Position numbers and translations under genes: made by a program. Of a stretch of 64,000 nucleotides of DNA, positions 8,614 to 18,145 are shown one piece after another. This stretch comes from Streptomyces sp. TG1A-60 (lineage in GTDB: Bacteria; Actinomycetota; Actinomycetes; Streptomycetales; Streptomycetaceae): positions 2,914,001 to 2,978,000 of the forward strand of contig NZ_CP147520.1 of assembly GCF_037201975.1 (NCBI RefSeq). The letters are read 5' to 3'. The notes below the pieces were generated by a model that was given only the letters and a program-made list of their open reading frames with translations, had not been told where the DNA came from and did no database searches. Within the stretch, counting starts at the first letter, position 1. Every line of letters starts with the position of its first letter.

Positions 8614-10967
8614 GCTCTCCTGCCGTCCGCCAGTGGTACCGGGACCTGGCGATGGGGGTCCGGTTCACCTTCACCGGGGGCCGCGAGGGCTGGGTGCGCG
8701 CCGTGCTCACCGCGGTCGGCGTCGGCCTCGGGGTGGCGCTGCTGCTGCTCACCGCGGCGCTGCCGAACGCGATGGCCACGCGGGGGGCCCGGGAGGAGGC
8801 CCGGCGGGACCTGGGGCTCGTCTACTACGCGGACGACATCAGGTCCAAGCCGTCCGACAAGAGCCTGGTCGTCGCCGACACCGACACCGAGTACCGGCAC
8901 CGGGAGATCCGGGGACGGCTCCTCGAACCCGAGGGCGTTCACGCGCCACTGCCGCCGGGGGTCGGGAAGTTCCCCGCGCCGGGCGAGATGGTCGTCTCCC
9001 CCGCCCTCTCCGAGCTGCTGAAGGCGGACGCCGGGGAACTGCTGCGCGACCGGCTGCCGTACGAGACGGTGGGCACCATCGGCGAGGCCGGGCTGATCGG
9101 CTCGGGCGAACTGGCCTACTACGCCGGCGCCGACGGGCTCGCCCAGCGGATCGACGGCTCGGTGGTGGCCCGCATCGAGAAGTTCGGGACGTCCATGGTC
9201 GAGCGGCCGGAGGAGGAGGTGGACCCGGTCCTGCTGCTGCTCACGCTGGTCGTCTTCGTGGTGCTGCTGATGCCGGTCGCCGTCTTCATCGCCACGGCCG
9301 TACGGTTCGGCGGCGAGCGGCGCGACCGCAGACTGGCGGCGCTGCGGCTGGTCGGCTCCGACGGACGGATGACTCGGCGGATCGCGGCGGGCGAGGCCCT
9401 CGCGGGCGCCGTGCTGGGACTGCTCTTCGGCACCGGGTTCTTCCTGCTCGGCAGGGAGGTCGCCGGCTCGGTCGAGGTGTTCGACATCAGCGTGTTCCCG
9501 AGCTATCTCAACCCCTCCCCCAGCCTCGCCCTGCTGGTGGCGCTCGCGGTCCCGGCCGCCGCCGTCCTCGTCACCCTGTTCGCGCTGCGCGGCGTCGTCA
9601 TCGAACCGCTCGGCGTGGTCCGCACGGCCAGGCCCGCGCGGCGCAGGCTCTGGTGGCGGCTGCTGCCGCCGCTCGGCGGTCTCGCCATGCTCTACCCGAT
9701 GGTCGGCCAGGGGTCGCAGAACGGGAAGTTCAACGAGTACATGGTGGCCGGCGGTGTCATCCTGCTGCTCTTCGGCATCACCGCGCTGCTGCCGTGGGTC
9801 GTCGAGGCTTTCGTGGCCCGGCTGGGCTCCGGCGCCGTCTCCTGGCAACTGGCCGTCCGCAGGCTCCAGTTGAGCAGCGGCTCGGCGGCCCGCATGGTCA
9901 ACGGCATCGCGGTGGCGGTGGCCGGCGCGATCGCCCTGCAGATGCTGTTCGCCGGGATGGAGAGCAGATACACCAGCTCGACCGGGCTGGACACCAGCCG
10001 TGCCCAGATGCAGCTCGTCCTGCCGCAGGACCTCTCGGTGAGCGCCGCCGACAAGGAGCTGAAGCGGGCCAGGGGCGCGGCGACCACCACGGCGCTGTCC
10101 ACCACGACGGTCGCCCCAGGCCCCGAGGACCCCGAGGAGACGACGGAGGTGACCGTCGGCGACTGCGCCGCGCTGCGCGAACTCGCGACGATCCCCTCGT
10201 GCCGGGACGGCGACGTCTTCGTCACGAGCGCTCCGGTGGACCCGAGCGTGGCGGACCTCGCCGCCCCCGGCCGAACGCTGTACTTCGACCCGTCCTACGG
10301 CCCGGAGGATCCGGGCGCCGAGATCGCCTGGAAGGTGCCGGCCGAGGTGAAGCGGGTGTCCGAGCGTGCCGATTCACTGCAGACCGGGATGTCGGGGCTG
10401 ATGGCGACCCCGGGTGCCCTGCCCACGAAGACGGAGCCGCTGCTGCACGGCACCGTCTACGTACGGACGGACCCCGCGGTTCCGAACGCGCTCGACGAGG
10501 TGCGCAACGCGGCCGTGGCGGTCGATCCGCTCATCAGGACCTGGGAGTGGGAGTCGACCAGGCGGGTGGACCAGTTCGCGAGCATCCGCACCGGCCTGCT
10601 GGTCGGCGCGACCGCCGTCCTCGTCCTCATCGGCGCGAGCCTGCTCGTCTCCCAGCTGGAGCAGCTCCGCGAGCGCAGGAAGCTCCTGTCGGCGCTGGTC
10701 GCCTTCGGCACCCGGCGTCGCACGCTCGCTCTGTCCGTGCTGTGGCAGACGGCGATCCCGATCACGCTGGGCCTCGTCCTCGCCTCGGCGGTCGGCCTGA
10801 CCCTGGGCGCGGTCCTGTTGAGGATGACGAACGTCGAGGTGGCCGTGGACTGGCCGAGCATGCTGTCGATGACGGGCATCGGCGCGGGCATCGTCGTCCT
10901 GGTGACGGCGCTGAGCATGCCGCCGCTGCTGCGGATGATGCGGCCGGAAGGGCTGCGCACGGAGTAG
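8610..10967 (+). CDS. FtsX-like ABC transporter permease
   Basis: This is a 785-residue membrane subunit partnered with the ATPase before it. The first helix lies around residues 32-52, followed by a large extracellular region. A first FtsX core of three helices spans about 205-330. Further helices fall around 350-390 and 425-450. A second extracellular loop of roughly 200 residues follows, and a final FtsX core of three helices lies at about 665-775. This is the duplicated layout of large Streptomyces FtsX permeases. The substrate is unknown. No terminator is obvious downstream. Confidence 0.93.
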   Translation: MSSPAVRQWYRDLAMGVRFTFTGGREGWVRAVLTAVGVGLGVALLLLTAALPNAMATRGAREEARRDLGLVYYADDIRSKPSDKSLVVADTDTEYRHREIRGRLLEPEGVHAPLPPGVGKFPAPGEMVVSPALSELLKADAGELLRDRLPYETVGTIGEAGLIGSGELAYYAGADGLAQRIDGSVVARIEKFGTSMVERPEEEVDPVLLLLTLVVFVVLLMPVAVFIATAVRFGGERRDRRLAALRLVGSDGRMTRRIAAGEALAGAVLGLLFGTGFFLLGREVAGSVEVFDISVFPSYLNPSPSLALLVALAVPAAAVLVTLFALRGVVIEPLGVVRTARPARRRLWWRLLPPLGGLAMLYPMVGQGSQNGKFNEYMVAGGVILLLFGITALLPWVVEAFVARLGSGAVSWQLAVRRLQLSSGSAARMVNGIAVAVAGAIALQMLFAGMESRYTSSTGLDTSRAQMQLVLPQDLSVSAADKELKRARGAATTTALSTTTVAPGPEDPEETTEVTVGDCAALRELATIPSCRDGDVFVTSAPVDPSVADLAAPGRTLYFDPSYGPEDPGAEIAWKVPAEVKRVSERADSLQTGMSGLMATPGALPTKTEPLLHGTVYVRTDPAVPNALDEVRNAAVAVDPLIRTWEWESTRRVDQFASIRTGLLVGATAVLVLIGASLLVSQLEQLRERRKLLSALVAFGTRRRTLALSVLWQTAIPITLGLVLASAVGLTLGAVLLRMTNVEVAVDWPSMLSMTGIGAGIVVLVTALSMPPLLRMMRPEGLRTE

Positions 10968-11124
10968 GGCCGCCTGTGGTCTGCGGGGTCACTGTGCCGG
11001 TCACGGAGTTCTCCGCCCCCCTGCGGGCCCCTCCGCACCCGGACCGGCAAGGGCCGCAGCGCTTCCTCTCGGCGCTGCGGCCGACTCCTCGTGGGAACGT
11101 GCAGGAGGCGTTCGCGATCGCGCC

Positions 11125-11642
11125 GGTGAGGGAGCCGCACAGCGATACGGCCCCGCGCCTCCAGCACTTCCCCGACCCGGCCCGCCCGCTCCCCCAGCTC
11201 CCGCTCCTGTCCGGCGGTCAGCCGGCCCAGCGGTTCCACCGTGACCGTCGTACGCCGCCCCCGGCGCCGCTGGTGCCAGACACCCTCGACCACGCCGTCG
11301 ACCAGGAGCAGGGGGTGGTTGCCCGCCTGGCCGCGCGCGAGGGCCCGTTCGTACGCCGCGCCGGGGAACAGCCGCTCGCGGGGCTGCGCGGCGATGGACG
11401 GTGCCGCGCGGCCCGTACGTCTTCACCAGCGTCCGTTCCTCCCACAGCGCGGCCCGTACGGCCGCCCGCGTGCCGCTCTCCGTGCGCAGCCCCACGGACA
11501 GCTCGGCCGCGACAGCACCTGGGCGTGGGCGCCGAGCAGGGCGCCGGCCACCTCGGCGACCGGCGTGCCGGCGGGGGCGGGAGCCTGCAGGAACTGCCGC
11601 TCGGTCCGCCGCGCGCTCGCCTGCTCCCAGGTGGCCTTTCAT
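11125..11642 (-). pseudogene. alkZ: Decayed winged-helix DNA glycosylase (AlkZ family)
   Basis: Fragments of an AlkZ/YcaQ-type protein, which unhooks interstrand cross-links, are spread over all three minus-strand frames. An ATG at 11642 is followed by one apparent extra A. The next frame then reads ATWEQASARRTERQFL and VAEVAGALLGAHAQVLS. A second shift restores AELSVGLRTES and ALWEERTLVKTYGPRGTVH. A third leads to NHPLLLVDGVVEGVWHQRR and TVEPLGRLTAGQERELGE. About 170 codons between GTVH and the last segment are missing. The family is about 360-400 residues long; only about 170 are recognisable here. The gene cannot make a working glycosylase unless the sequence has several errors. Confidence 0.75.
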
Positions 11643-12144
11643 GGTTGGGGCACCTCTCGTGCTCGTCGCCGTCATGGGACGACCGTAGGACCGAAAGAGG
11701 TCGGATCCCGATCTCTGCGCCGGTGTCCACATCGTTATCGCCCACGGCTTGGCTCCACGACCTCTCCGGCGTAGGTTCAGACCAAGGGAATTCGCGTGAG
11801 CAAAGCTGCGCGGCACAGCACCGCGCGGCGGGAGGGGGCCGCGCGGCGCCGTGCGCCCCACCACCGGGCACCATCGGGCGTTCCACCGCCGCTTCACCCG
11901 AACGAGGGCGCCCGACCGCTTCTCCCCGACAGTCGCGCAAGGTTGCGCAAAACCCGCAATCCCATCAGAATTCCACCCGCCCCCCTTGGAATCCGTCGTG
12001 ATCCGGCAATGATCCCCCCTCTACCACACCCGGAATGAAGGCTTCCGCAGCTACCCTCGCGCTGTCGTCCGACTCCGGAGAGTAGTTGTGGCACGCCGAT
12101 GCACGCAGCATCACTCACAAAGGGTTATGGTGGAGCCCCCCCTC
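11643..12144. other. Intergenic region with no supportable gene
   Basis: Open frames here have poor codon bias and no family resemblance. The part from about 11940 to 12080 is less G+C-rich and promoter-like. A purine-rich GGAGAG at 12077 precedes a possible short frame beginning GTG at about 12088, which would run into the hairpin at 12145. A small hairpin GATGC-ACGCA-GCATC is at 12098-12112. Confidence 0.35.
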
Positions 12145-12181
12145 GGGCCGGTCCGTCTCCCCCACGGACCGGCCCGTTTTT
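12145..12181 (+). terminator. Rho-independent-type terminator upstream of uppS
   Basis: A 12-bp stem (GGGCCGGTCCGT with ACGGACCGGCCC, 7-base loop) is followed by GTTTTT. It points along the plus strand but lies about 140 bases before uppS and downstream of no plus-strand gene other than the ABC permease 1.2 kb away. It therefore probably ends a short transcript or works as an attenuator. Confidence 0.7.
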
Positions 12182-12318
12182 CTGCCCGCGCGCAGCCTGC
12201 TTTCCGTCGGCCCCGGGCCCGCCCCAACCCCGCACGCCCCTTGGCGCAGTTGGCCTCCACCCCCGGTAGGCTCTGCCCACCAAGGGGACCGCCACCGCAC
12301 TGAGGGGCTGACATTCAC

Positions 12319-13092
12319 GTGAACCTGCGCGACAAACTGCGCGGCCTGCTGGTCAGGGTGTACGCACGCAGGGTCGAAGGCCACCTCGACCACGCCCAGG
12401 TGCCCAAGCACATCGGCGTCATCATGGACGGCAACCGGCGCTGGGCGAAGGCCGCGGGCTCCACGACCGCGCAGGGACACCGGGCCGGGGCGCACAAGAT
12501 CGAGGAATTCCTCGGCTGGTGCACCGAGACGGACGTGAAGGTCGTCACCCTCTGGCTGTTCTCCACCGACAACTTCGGCCGCCCCCGGGAGGAACTGGTC
12601 CCCCTCTTCGGGATCATCGAGGACGTCGTCCGCACCCTCGCCGCCGACGGCCGCTGGCGGGTGCACCACGTGGGCACCCTGGACCAGCTGCCCGGACAGC
12701 TGCAGACCGCGCTGAAGGAGTCCGAGGAGTCCACCGCGGACGTCGACGGGATACTGGTCAACGTCGCCATCGGGTACGGCGGCCGGCAGGAGATCGCGGA
12801 CGCCGTACGGTCGATGCTCCAGGACGCGCGGGACAGGGGCACCTCCATGGAGGAGCTCGCCGAGACCGTCGACGTCGACATGATCGGCCGTCATCTGTAC
12901 ACCGGCGACCAGCCCGACCCGGATCTGGTGATCCGTACCAGCGGCGAGCAGCGACTGTCCGGATTCATGCTCTGGCAGACCGCCCACTCGGAGTACTACT
13001 TCTGCGACGTCTTCTGGCCGGCCTTCCGGAAGGTCGACTTCCTGCGCGCTTTGCGTGACTACGCGGCGCGACACCGCCGTTACGGAGGCTGA
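12319..13092 (+). CDS. uppS: Isoprenyl (cis-prenyl) transferase
   Basis: This 257-residue cytosolic enzyme condenses isopentenyl diphosphate with allylic diphosphates in cis, making polyprenyl carriers for wall polymers. The catalytic motif HIGVIMDGNRRWAK is at 31-44, with the essential Asp at 37. STDNFGRPREEL and the C-terminal pair PDLVIRTSGEQRLSGF and EYYFCDVFWPAF are intact. The start is GTG. Actinobacteria carry several such enzymes. The short length and the SGEQRLSGFMLWQ motif resemble the short-chain (farnesyl/decaprenyl-making) forms, but product length cannot be read from sequence. A TAGGCT hexamer at 12267-12272 may be the -10 element. Confidence 0.95.
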   Translation: MNLRDKLRGLLVRVYARRVEGHLDHAQVPKHIGVIMDGNRRWAKAAGSTTAQGHRAGAHKIEEFLGWCTETDVKVVTLWLFSTDNFGRPREELVPLFGIIEDVVRTLAADGRWRVHHVGTLDQLPGQLQTALKESEESTADVDGILVNVAIGYGGRQEIADAVRSMLQDARDRGTSMEELAETVDVDMIGRHLYTGDQPDPDLVIRTSGEQRLSGFMLWQTAHSEYYFCDVFWPAFRKVDFLRALRDYAARHRRYGG

Positions 13093-13431
13093 GATTCCGT
13101 GATCCGCCGGTATCACGCCGGGACGGAAGTAACGAGGAGTTCACCGGGGCGCCGTTCCACCGCATGGCATGGCGGCGCGTGTTGCAGGGCATAAGGCAGT
13201 CAGGTCGACACCCGAACCACGGGTGTCGGATCTCAGCGGGCGGCTCGGGGCCGTCCGCCCGGGAGGCCCTTTGCACCAGCCCGATCGTGCGGTCACAGCA
13301 CGGACGAAGCAGCGGAGGGCCGGTCACCGGCCCGCGCAACGGGGCCGACGACCGGTCGCCTGTTCCCATCCTGCCCACCCTGGGTTTCATCCCGTCGCTC
13401 CCCGACCTCATCCGAGGGGGTACGTCCTTCC
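13093..13431. other. Intergenic region between uppS and phoH, with hairpins
   Basis: No coding signal was seen in these 339 bases. A perfect 9-bp hairpin with a 5-base loop (CGACACCCG / CGGGTGTCG) lies at 13206-13228, and a 17-base palindrome GGGCCGGTCACCGGCCC at 13317-13333. The first may end the uppS transcript; the second may be structure in the phoH leader. Confidence 0.45.
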
Positions 13432-14757
13432 GTGGTGACCAGCACAAAGCGCCACAAGCCAGACCGGCGCACCTACGTCCTCGACACCAGCGTCCTGCTG
13501 GCCGACCCGAAGGCTTTGAGCCGCTTCGACGAGCACGAAGTCGTGCTTCCCATCGTCGTGGTCACAGAGCTGGAGGCGAAGAGGCACCATCCCGAACTCG
13601 GCTACTTCGCCCGGCAGGCGCTGCGCCTGCTCGACGAGTTCCGGGTCCGGCACGGCCGCCTCGACGCCCCCATCCCGATCGGGGACCTCGGCGGGACCGT
13701 ACGCGTCGAGCTCAACCACTCGGACCCCGGCATCCTGCCGACCGGCTACCGCCTGGGGGACAACGACTCCCGCATCCTCGCGGTCGCCCGCAATCTGCAG
13801 GCCGAGGGGTACGACGTCACTGTCGTGTCGAAGGATCTGCCGCTCAGGATCAAGGCGTCCTCGGTCGGCCTCCTCGCCGAGGAGTACCGCGCCGAGCTCG
13901 CCATCACGGACACCTCCGGCTGGACCGGGATGTCCGAGTTGACCCTGCCGGGTGAGCAGGTCGACATCCTCTTCGAGGAAGGGACCGTCCACGTCCCCGA
14001 GGCGAGTGACCTGCCCGTGCACACGGGTCTGACGATCCAGTCGGAGCGCGGCAAGGCACTCGGCCGGGTGTCGCCCGACGGCGGCATCCGGCTCGTCCGG
14101 GGTGACCGGGAGGCCTTCGGCATCAAGGGCCGCAGTGCCGAGCAGCGCATCGCGCTCGATCTGCTGCTCGACCCGGACGTCGGGATCGTGTCGATGGGCG
14201 GCCGGGCCGGCACCGGCAAGTCCGCGCTCGCGCTGTGCGCGGGTCTGGAGGCCGTGCTGGAGCGGCGGCAGCACCAGAAGGTGATGGTCTTCCGGCCGCT
14301 GTACGCGGTGGGCGGGCAGGAACTGGGCTACCTGCCCGGCTCCGAGGCCGAGAAGATGAGCCCCTGGGCGCAGGCGGTCTTCGACACGCTCTCCGCGGTC
14401 ACCAGCCGCGAGGTCATCGAGGAGGTCACCGCGCGCGGCATGCTGGAGGTTCTGCCGCTCACGCACATCCGCGGCCGTTCACTGCACGACGCCTTCGTGA
14501 TCGTGGACGAGGCGCAGTCGCTGGAGCGGAACGTCCTGCTGACCGTCCTGTCCCGGATCGGCGCGAACTCGCGGGTGGTCCTGACCCATGACGTGGCCCA
14601 GCGCGACAATCTGCGCGTCGGCCGCTACGACGGTGTCGTCGCCGTGGTCGAGAAACTGAAGGGCCATCCGCTCTTCGCCCACGTCACGCTCACGAGGTCC
14701 GAACGGTCCCAGATCGCGGCCCTGGTGACCGAAATGCTGGAGGACGGACAGATCTGA
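13432..14757 (+). CDS. PIN domain-PhoH family ATPase/ribonuclease
   Basis: This 441-residue protein combines a PIN ribonuclease domain (about 13-145) with a PhoH RNA helicase-type ATPase (about 230-435), the layout of mycobacterial PhoH2. PIN acidic residues are visible in [21 protein letters not shown] and [11 protein letters not shown]. The ATPase has Walker [10 protein letters not shown] near 258 and Walker [10 protein letters not shown] near 356. The GTG start has a GA/GG-rich site upstream. It lies alone, with a terminator after it. The established role of the family is unwinding and cutting RNA; the target here is unknown. Confidence 0.94.
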   Translation: MVTSTKRHKPDRRTYVLDTSVLLADPKALSRFDEHEVVLPIVVVTELEAKRHHPELGYFARQALRLLDEFRVRHGRLDAPIPIGDLGGTVRVELNHSDPGILPTGYRLGDNDSRILAVARNLQAEGYDVTVVSKDLPLRIKASSVGLLAEEYRAELAITDTSGWTGMSELTLPGEQVDILFEEGTVHVPEASDLPVHTGLTIQSERGKALGRVSPDGGIRLVRGDREAFGIKGRSAEQRIALDLLLDPDVGIVSMGGRAGTGKSALALCAGLEAVLERRQHQKVMVFRPLYAVGGQELGYLPGSEAEKMSPWAQAVFDTLSAVTSREVIEEVTARGMLEVLPLTHIRGRSLHDAFVIVDEAQSLERNVLLTVLSRIGANSRVVLTHDVAQRDNLRVGRYDGVVAVVEKLKGHPLFAHVTLTRSERSQIAALVTEMLEDGQI

Positions 14758-14821
14758 CAGAAAGGGCCGATAATGACCGATTAGGTCAACTTCGGTCGTC
14801 CGTCGATCCCTTGGATCCCTG

Positions 14822-14863
14822 GGCGCCGCCCGGCAAAGGCGATGAGCCTAGCCGGGCGGCGCC
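14822..14863. terminator. Hairpin terminator after phoH
   Basis: A perfect 13-bp stem (GGCGCCGCCCGGC / GCCGGGCGGCGCC) has a 16-base loop. There is no T tract, as is common in Streptomyces. Confidence 0.7.
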
Positions 14864-15199
14864 TCGACGTGTGGGGCTTTCCTCGAATCGCCCGGGTCAA
14901 ACGAGGTGTGAGCTTTCACACTCACCACTGGATTGCCTAGCGGCGTCCGGTTACGGCAGAGTCTCATTTCTGTCAGGCCCCGCATACGACACACCTGTAC
15001 CCCCAGCGGTACGGAGCAACAGCTACACATGATCAACTCCATAGCGTCGTCGTATGCCGCCCGAGCACCTCGCGGCGCTCCCACAAGGGAGTTGCCCACC
15101 GGGCCCGTGCCTCCGTGACCCGCAGTTGGGAGGCCAGCGTCAGGGGCACGATTGCGTCCGCCAGGGTCACCGAGGCGGGCGATGCTGGAAGGAAACCGT
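14864..15199 (+). other. Long leader region of the SLT transglycosylase gene
   Basis: These 336 bases hold no gene. Nine-base arms GCATACGAC (14982-14990) and GTCGTATGC (15049-15057) could pair over a 58-base loop, which suggests a structured 5' leader. Streptomyces genes for secreted wall hydrolases are often controlled by c-di-AMP (ydaO) riboswitches. I looked for the ydaO core and did not find it, so no riboswitch is claimed. Confidence 0.35.
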
Positions 15200-15901
15200 G
15201 TGAGCCGGATTTCGGTCCGGGGATTCGCAGTGGCCTCGGCCACCGCGGTCACCGCAGTCGGCAGTGTCGTCGGGGTCGCCTCGGGCAGCACCGCCCAGAC
15301 CATTGACGACGCCGAGGCGGTCGCGAACGACACCACGTTGCTCGCTGACCTGCCTGTGGGTCAGCAGGCCCAGGTCCAGACCGCGTCCCTGACTGCCCAA
15401 GCCGACGCACAGGCCATCGCCGCCGACGCGAGCGCCCGCAAGGACGCCGAGGAGAGCGCCCGTAAGAAGGCGGCCCAGGACGCGATCGACAAGCAGCAGG
15501 CGGCGGAGCAGGCTGAGCAGGCGGAGAAAGAGCGCAAGGCGAAGGAAGAGGCCGAGAAGAAGGCCACAGCCGCCGGCTCGCTCGGAAACGCCCCCGTCAA
15601 GAGCTCGTACACCGTCGCCGAGATCCAGGCGATGGCGAAGGCGGTCGTGGCGAGCGACCAGTGGACCTGCTTCAGCAACATCGTGCAACGCGAGTCCACC
15701 TGGAACTACCAGGCCGTCAACCCGTCCTCGGGTGCCTACGGTCTCTTCCAGGCGCTGCCCGCCGGCAAGTACGCCTCCGCCGGTGCCGACTGGCGGACCA
15801 ACCCGGCCACGCAGATCAAGTGGGGTCTGAACTACATGGATTCGCGCTACGGCAGCCCGTGCGAGGCGTGGACGTTCTGGCAGGCCAATCACTGGTACTA
15901 G
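15200..15901 (+). CDS. Secreted lytic transglycosylase (SLT domain)
   Basis: This 233-residue exported protein is predicted to cleave peptidoglycan glycan strands. A signal peptide covers about residues 1-32 (VRGFAVASATAVTAVGSVVGVASGS). A charged Ala/Lys/Glu coiled-coil (about 70-125) leads to a compact SLT-like domain (about 140-233), with the catalytic Glu in VQRESTWNY followed by SGAYGLFQALP. The protein ends in Trp-Tyr, typical of this small actinobacterial group. GTG at 15200 was preferred over ATG at 15182 because GGAAGGA lies six bases before it. It is monocistronic, with hairpins after the stop. Confidence 0.9.
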   Translation: MSRISVRGFAVASATAVTAVGSVVGVASGSTAQTIDDAEAVANDTTLLADLPVGQQAQVQTASLTAQADAQAIAADASARKDAEESARKKAAQDAIDKQQAAEQAEQAEKERKAKEEAEKKATAAGSLGNAPVKSSYTVAEIQAMAKAVVASDQWTCFSNIVQRESTWNYQAVNPSSGAYGLFQALPAGKYASAGADWRTNPATQIKWGLNYMDSRYGSPCEAWTFWQANHWY

Positions 15902-15944
15902 GCCTGCCGCCCGGCGGTCGCGAACCGCCCGGCAGCTCAACCTT

Positions 15945-15981
15945 CCGAAGCCCTCCGCCGTCCTTTGGTGGGGGGCTTCGG
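15945..15981 (+). terminator. Hairpin terminator after the SLT gene
   Basis: CCGAAGCCC and GGGCTTCGG form a 9-bp stem around a 19-base loop that can pair further inside. An imperfect hairpin directly after the stop codon (about 15904-15935) may act with it. Confidence 0.65.
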
Positions 15982-16063
15982 CCATGTACGGTCGGAGTCC
16001 CGAGAGGGATCGCGGTCTCCGGGAGGAGTGGCGGCCAACAGGGGTGACGGGGGAAGAGGACGG

Positions 16064-17440
16064 ATGATGTCGCGAGTTCCCGGATGGCTCGACCGGCTCG
16101 GTGCCGGACTGCGCGGGTGGAGCGAGCGGTTGGAGCGACGCCGGGCGGACATGGAGTCGGAGTCCGAGGGCGCCGACGGTACGGGCGTCGCGAGGACCAG
16201 CGGTCACGCCGGTGACACCGGCGGCGGCCCCGGCCCCGCCGACTCCGAGGGTGCCGGTGGGGCCCTGGGCGGGGGCGAAGGCGCCGAGGCCGCCGCGGAC
16301 GGGCCTCAGGACTCCTCCTCCGCCGGGGCGGTGCGGGGCCAGGCGTCCGCCCCTGTCCTCTACGCCCGCCCGGACCCCGCCTCCGCGGTGCCCTGGGGCA
16401 TGCGGGTGGCGGCCGAGGCCGGCTGGCGGCTGCTCGTTCTCGCGGGCACCGTCTGGGTGTTGATGCGGATCATCAGCTCCGTACAACTGCTGGTGCTGTC
16501 GTTCACCAGCGCTCTGCTCATCACCGCCCTGCTCCAGCCGACGGTGGCACGGCTGACCCGGCGGGGCGTACCGCGCGGCCTCGCCACCTCCCTGACCGCC
16601 GTCCTCGGCTTCGTCATCATGGGTCTGATCGGCTGGTTCGTGACCTGGCAGGTCATGGAGAACATCAACGACCTCTCCGACCAGATCCAGGACGGCATCG
16701 ACGAGTTGCGGCGCTGGCTGCTCGACAGCCCGTTCCACGTCACCGAGAACCAGATCAACGACATCGCGCAGAACCTCCGCGACGCGATCAGCGACAACAC
16801 GGACACGATCACCTCGGCGGGCCTGGAAGGCGTGACCGTCATCGTCGAGGCGCTGACCGGCATCCTCCTGGCGATGTTCTCCACGCTCTTCCTTCTCTAC
16901 GACGGCAGGCGCATCTGGCAGTGGACCCTGAAGCTGGTGCCGGCGGCGGCCCGGCCGGGTGTCTCCGCGGCGGGGCCGCAGGCCTGGGGGACGTTGACGG
17001 CGTATGTGCGCGGCACGGTGATAGTGGCGCTGATCGACGCGATCTTCATCGGCCTGGGTATCTACTTCCTGGACGTACCGATGGCCGTGCCGCTCGCCGT
17101 CTTCATCTTCCTGTTCGCCTTCATCCCACTGGTCGGCGCGGTCTTCTCCGGTGCGCTCGCCGTGGTCGTGGCGCTGGTGACGCAGGGCGTCTTCACGGCC
17201 GTCATGACCCTGGTCGTGGTGCTCGCGGTCCAGCAGATCGAGGGGCACATCCTCCAGCCGTTCATCCTCGGGCGGGCCGTGCGGGTGCATCCGCTGGCCG
17301 TCGTCCTGTCGGTCGCCGCGGGCGGCCTGATCGCGGGGATCGGGGGTGCGGTGGTGGCGGTGCCGTTGGTCGCGGTGACGAACACGGTGGTGGGGGCGTT
17401 GCGGGCGTACGCCCATGACGGGCCGCCGGGGACCGACTAG
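16064..17440 (+). CDS. AI-2E family (DUF20) membrane transporter
   Basis: This 458-residue polytopic membrane protein belongs to the family named for TqsA. Its members are proposed exporters of signals or ions; the substrate here is unknown. Residues 1-115 are a long acidic, disordered cytosolic extension. Two or three helices (about 120-180), the DLSDQIQDGIDELRRWL amphipathic region and then five helices with the family's LIAGIGGAVVAVPL ending follow. The ATG at 16064 has GGAAGAGGA upstream. It converges with the gene after it, with a 20-base gap. Confidence 0.9.
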   Translation: MMSRVPGWLDRLGAGLRGWSERLERRRADMESESEGADGTGVARTSGHAGDTGGGPGPADSEGAGGALGGGEGAEAAADGPQDSSSAGAVRGQASAPVLYARPDPASAVPWGMRVAAEAGWRLLVLAGTVWVLMRIISSVQLLVLSFTSALLITALLQPTVARLTRRGVPRGLATSLTAVLGFVIMGLIGWFVTWQVMENINDLSDQIQDGIDELRRWLLDSPFHVTENQINDIAQNLRDAISDNTDTITSAGLEGVTVIVEALTGILLAMFSTLFLLYDGRRIWQWTLKLVPAAARPGVSAAGPQAWGTLTAYVRGTVIVALIDAIFIGLGIYFLDVPMAVPLAVFIFLFAFIPLVGAVFSGALAVVVALVTQGVFTAVMTLVVVLAVQQIEGHILQPFILGRAVRVHPLAVVLSVAAGGLIAGIGGAVVAVPLVAVTNTVVGALRAYAHDGPPGTD

Positions 17441-17460
17441 GGCGCCGCCGGGCGGGACTC

Positions 17461-18036
17461 TCACCCCGTGCCCTGGCTCCTGCCGTGGCGCAGGAGTACG
17501 ACTCCGTTGCCGAAGGCGCGGGTCTCGATCAGGCGCAGGCTCTTGGGGGCGTCGGCGGCGGCCGGGAAGAGGCGCCTGCCCGCGCCCAGCAGGACGGGGT
17601 GGACGTAGAGCCGGAACTCGTCGACCAGGTCGTGGCGCAGGAACTCGGCCGCGAGGTCGGCGCCGCCCACGGCGAGGTCGCCGCCGTCCTGTGACTTGAG
17701 GGCCTCGATGTCCTCCACGACGACGTCCCGGACGATCGTCGCGTGCCACTCCGCGCGGCTCAGCGTGCGGGAGAAGACGAGCTTCGGCATGGCGCGCCAG
17801 ATCGCGGCGAAGTCGGCGACGGGACGGGGCGCGGCGGGGTCCCGGTCGGCCGTGGGCCAGTAGGCGGCCATCATCTCGTAGGTGACACGACCGTCGAGGA
17901 AGGCCCCCATCTCCCTGAGTACGTCGTTGAAGTGCGTGTGCAGTTCCTCGTCGACCAGGTGCCAGTCCAACTCGCGGTTCGGGCCCTCCATGTAGCCGTC
18001 GAGGGACACGGACATCATCAGGACGATCTTTCGCAT
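17461..18036 (-). CDS. Dihydrofolate reductase family protein (RibD C-terminal domain)
   Basis: This 191-residue soluble protein has the RibD_C/DHFR-like fold. MRKIVLMMSVSLDGYMEGPN is the family's N-terminal strand and loop, followed by LDGRVTYEMMAAYWP, then the nucleotide-binding DLAVGGADLAAEFLRHDLVDE and the C-terminal VHPVLLGAGRRLFP. It probably reduces a substrate with NADPH, but the substrate is not known for this branch. True folate reductases differ in the active-site region. The start at 18036 begins the conserved strand. Confidence 0.92.
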   Translation of the reverse strand: MRKIVLMMSVSLDGYMEGPNRELDWHLVDEELHTHFNDVLREMGAFLDGRVTYEMMAAYWPTADRDPAAPRPVADFAAIWRAMPKLVFSRTLSRAEWHATIVRDVVVEDIEALKSQDGGDLAVGGADLAAEFLRHDLVDEFRLYVHPVLLGAGRRLFPAAADAPKSLRLIETRAFGNGVVLLRHGRSQGTG

Positions 18037-18145
18037 GGCGGCGGCTCTCTTCGTGGCTCGGTCGCTGGTTGCAGAGAGAGGATCGCGCGCGTGCGCCTCG
18101 GCTGCACGGATATGGCCATCCGACGCGTGCTTCTGTCGCCCGTGA

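Noticed and set aside
11001..11897. 298-codon minus-strand frame as an intact gene
   Set aside because: It is only one of three frames that carry AlkZ pieces; the rest of its translation is out-of-frame Arg/Gly/Pro-rich sequence.
13164..13438. Short plus-strand ORFs between uppS and phoH
   Set aside because: There is no ribosome binding site and codon-position bias is poor. The stretch is better explained by hairpins and leader sequence.
14864..15199. c-di-AMP (ydaO) riboswitch before the SLT transglycosylase
   Set aside because: The class is expected for such genes in Streptomyces, but the conserved core blocks were not found. Only a 9-bp long-range pairing is visible.
15167..17749. 860-codon open frame on the minus strand across SLT and AI-2E genes
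   Set aside because: It spans two well-supported plus-strand genes and their intergenic terminators, with low-complexity Arg/Gly/Asp-rich translation. It is an artefact of high G+C.
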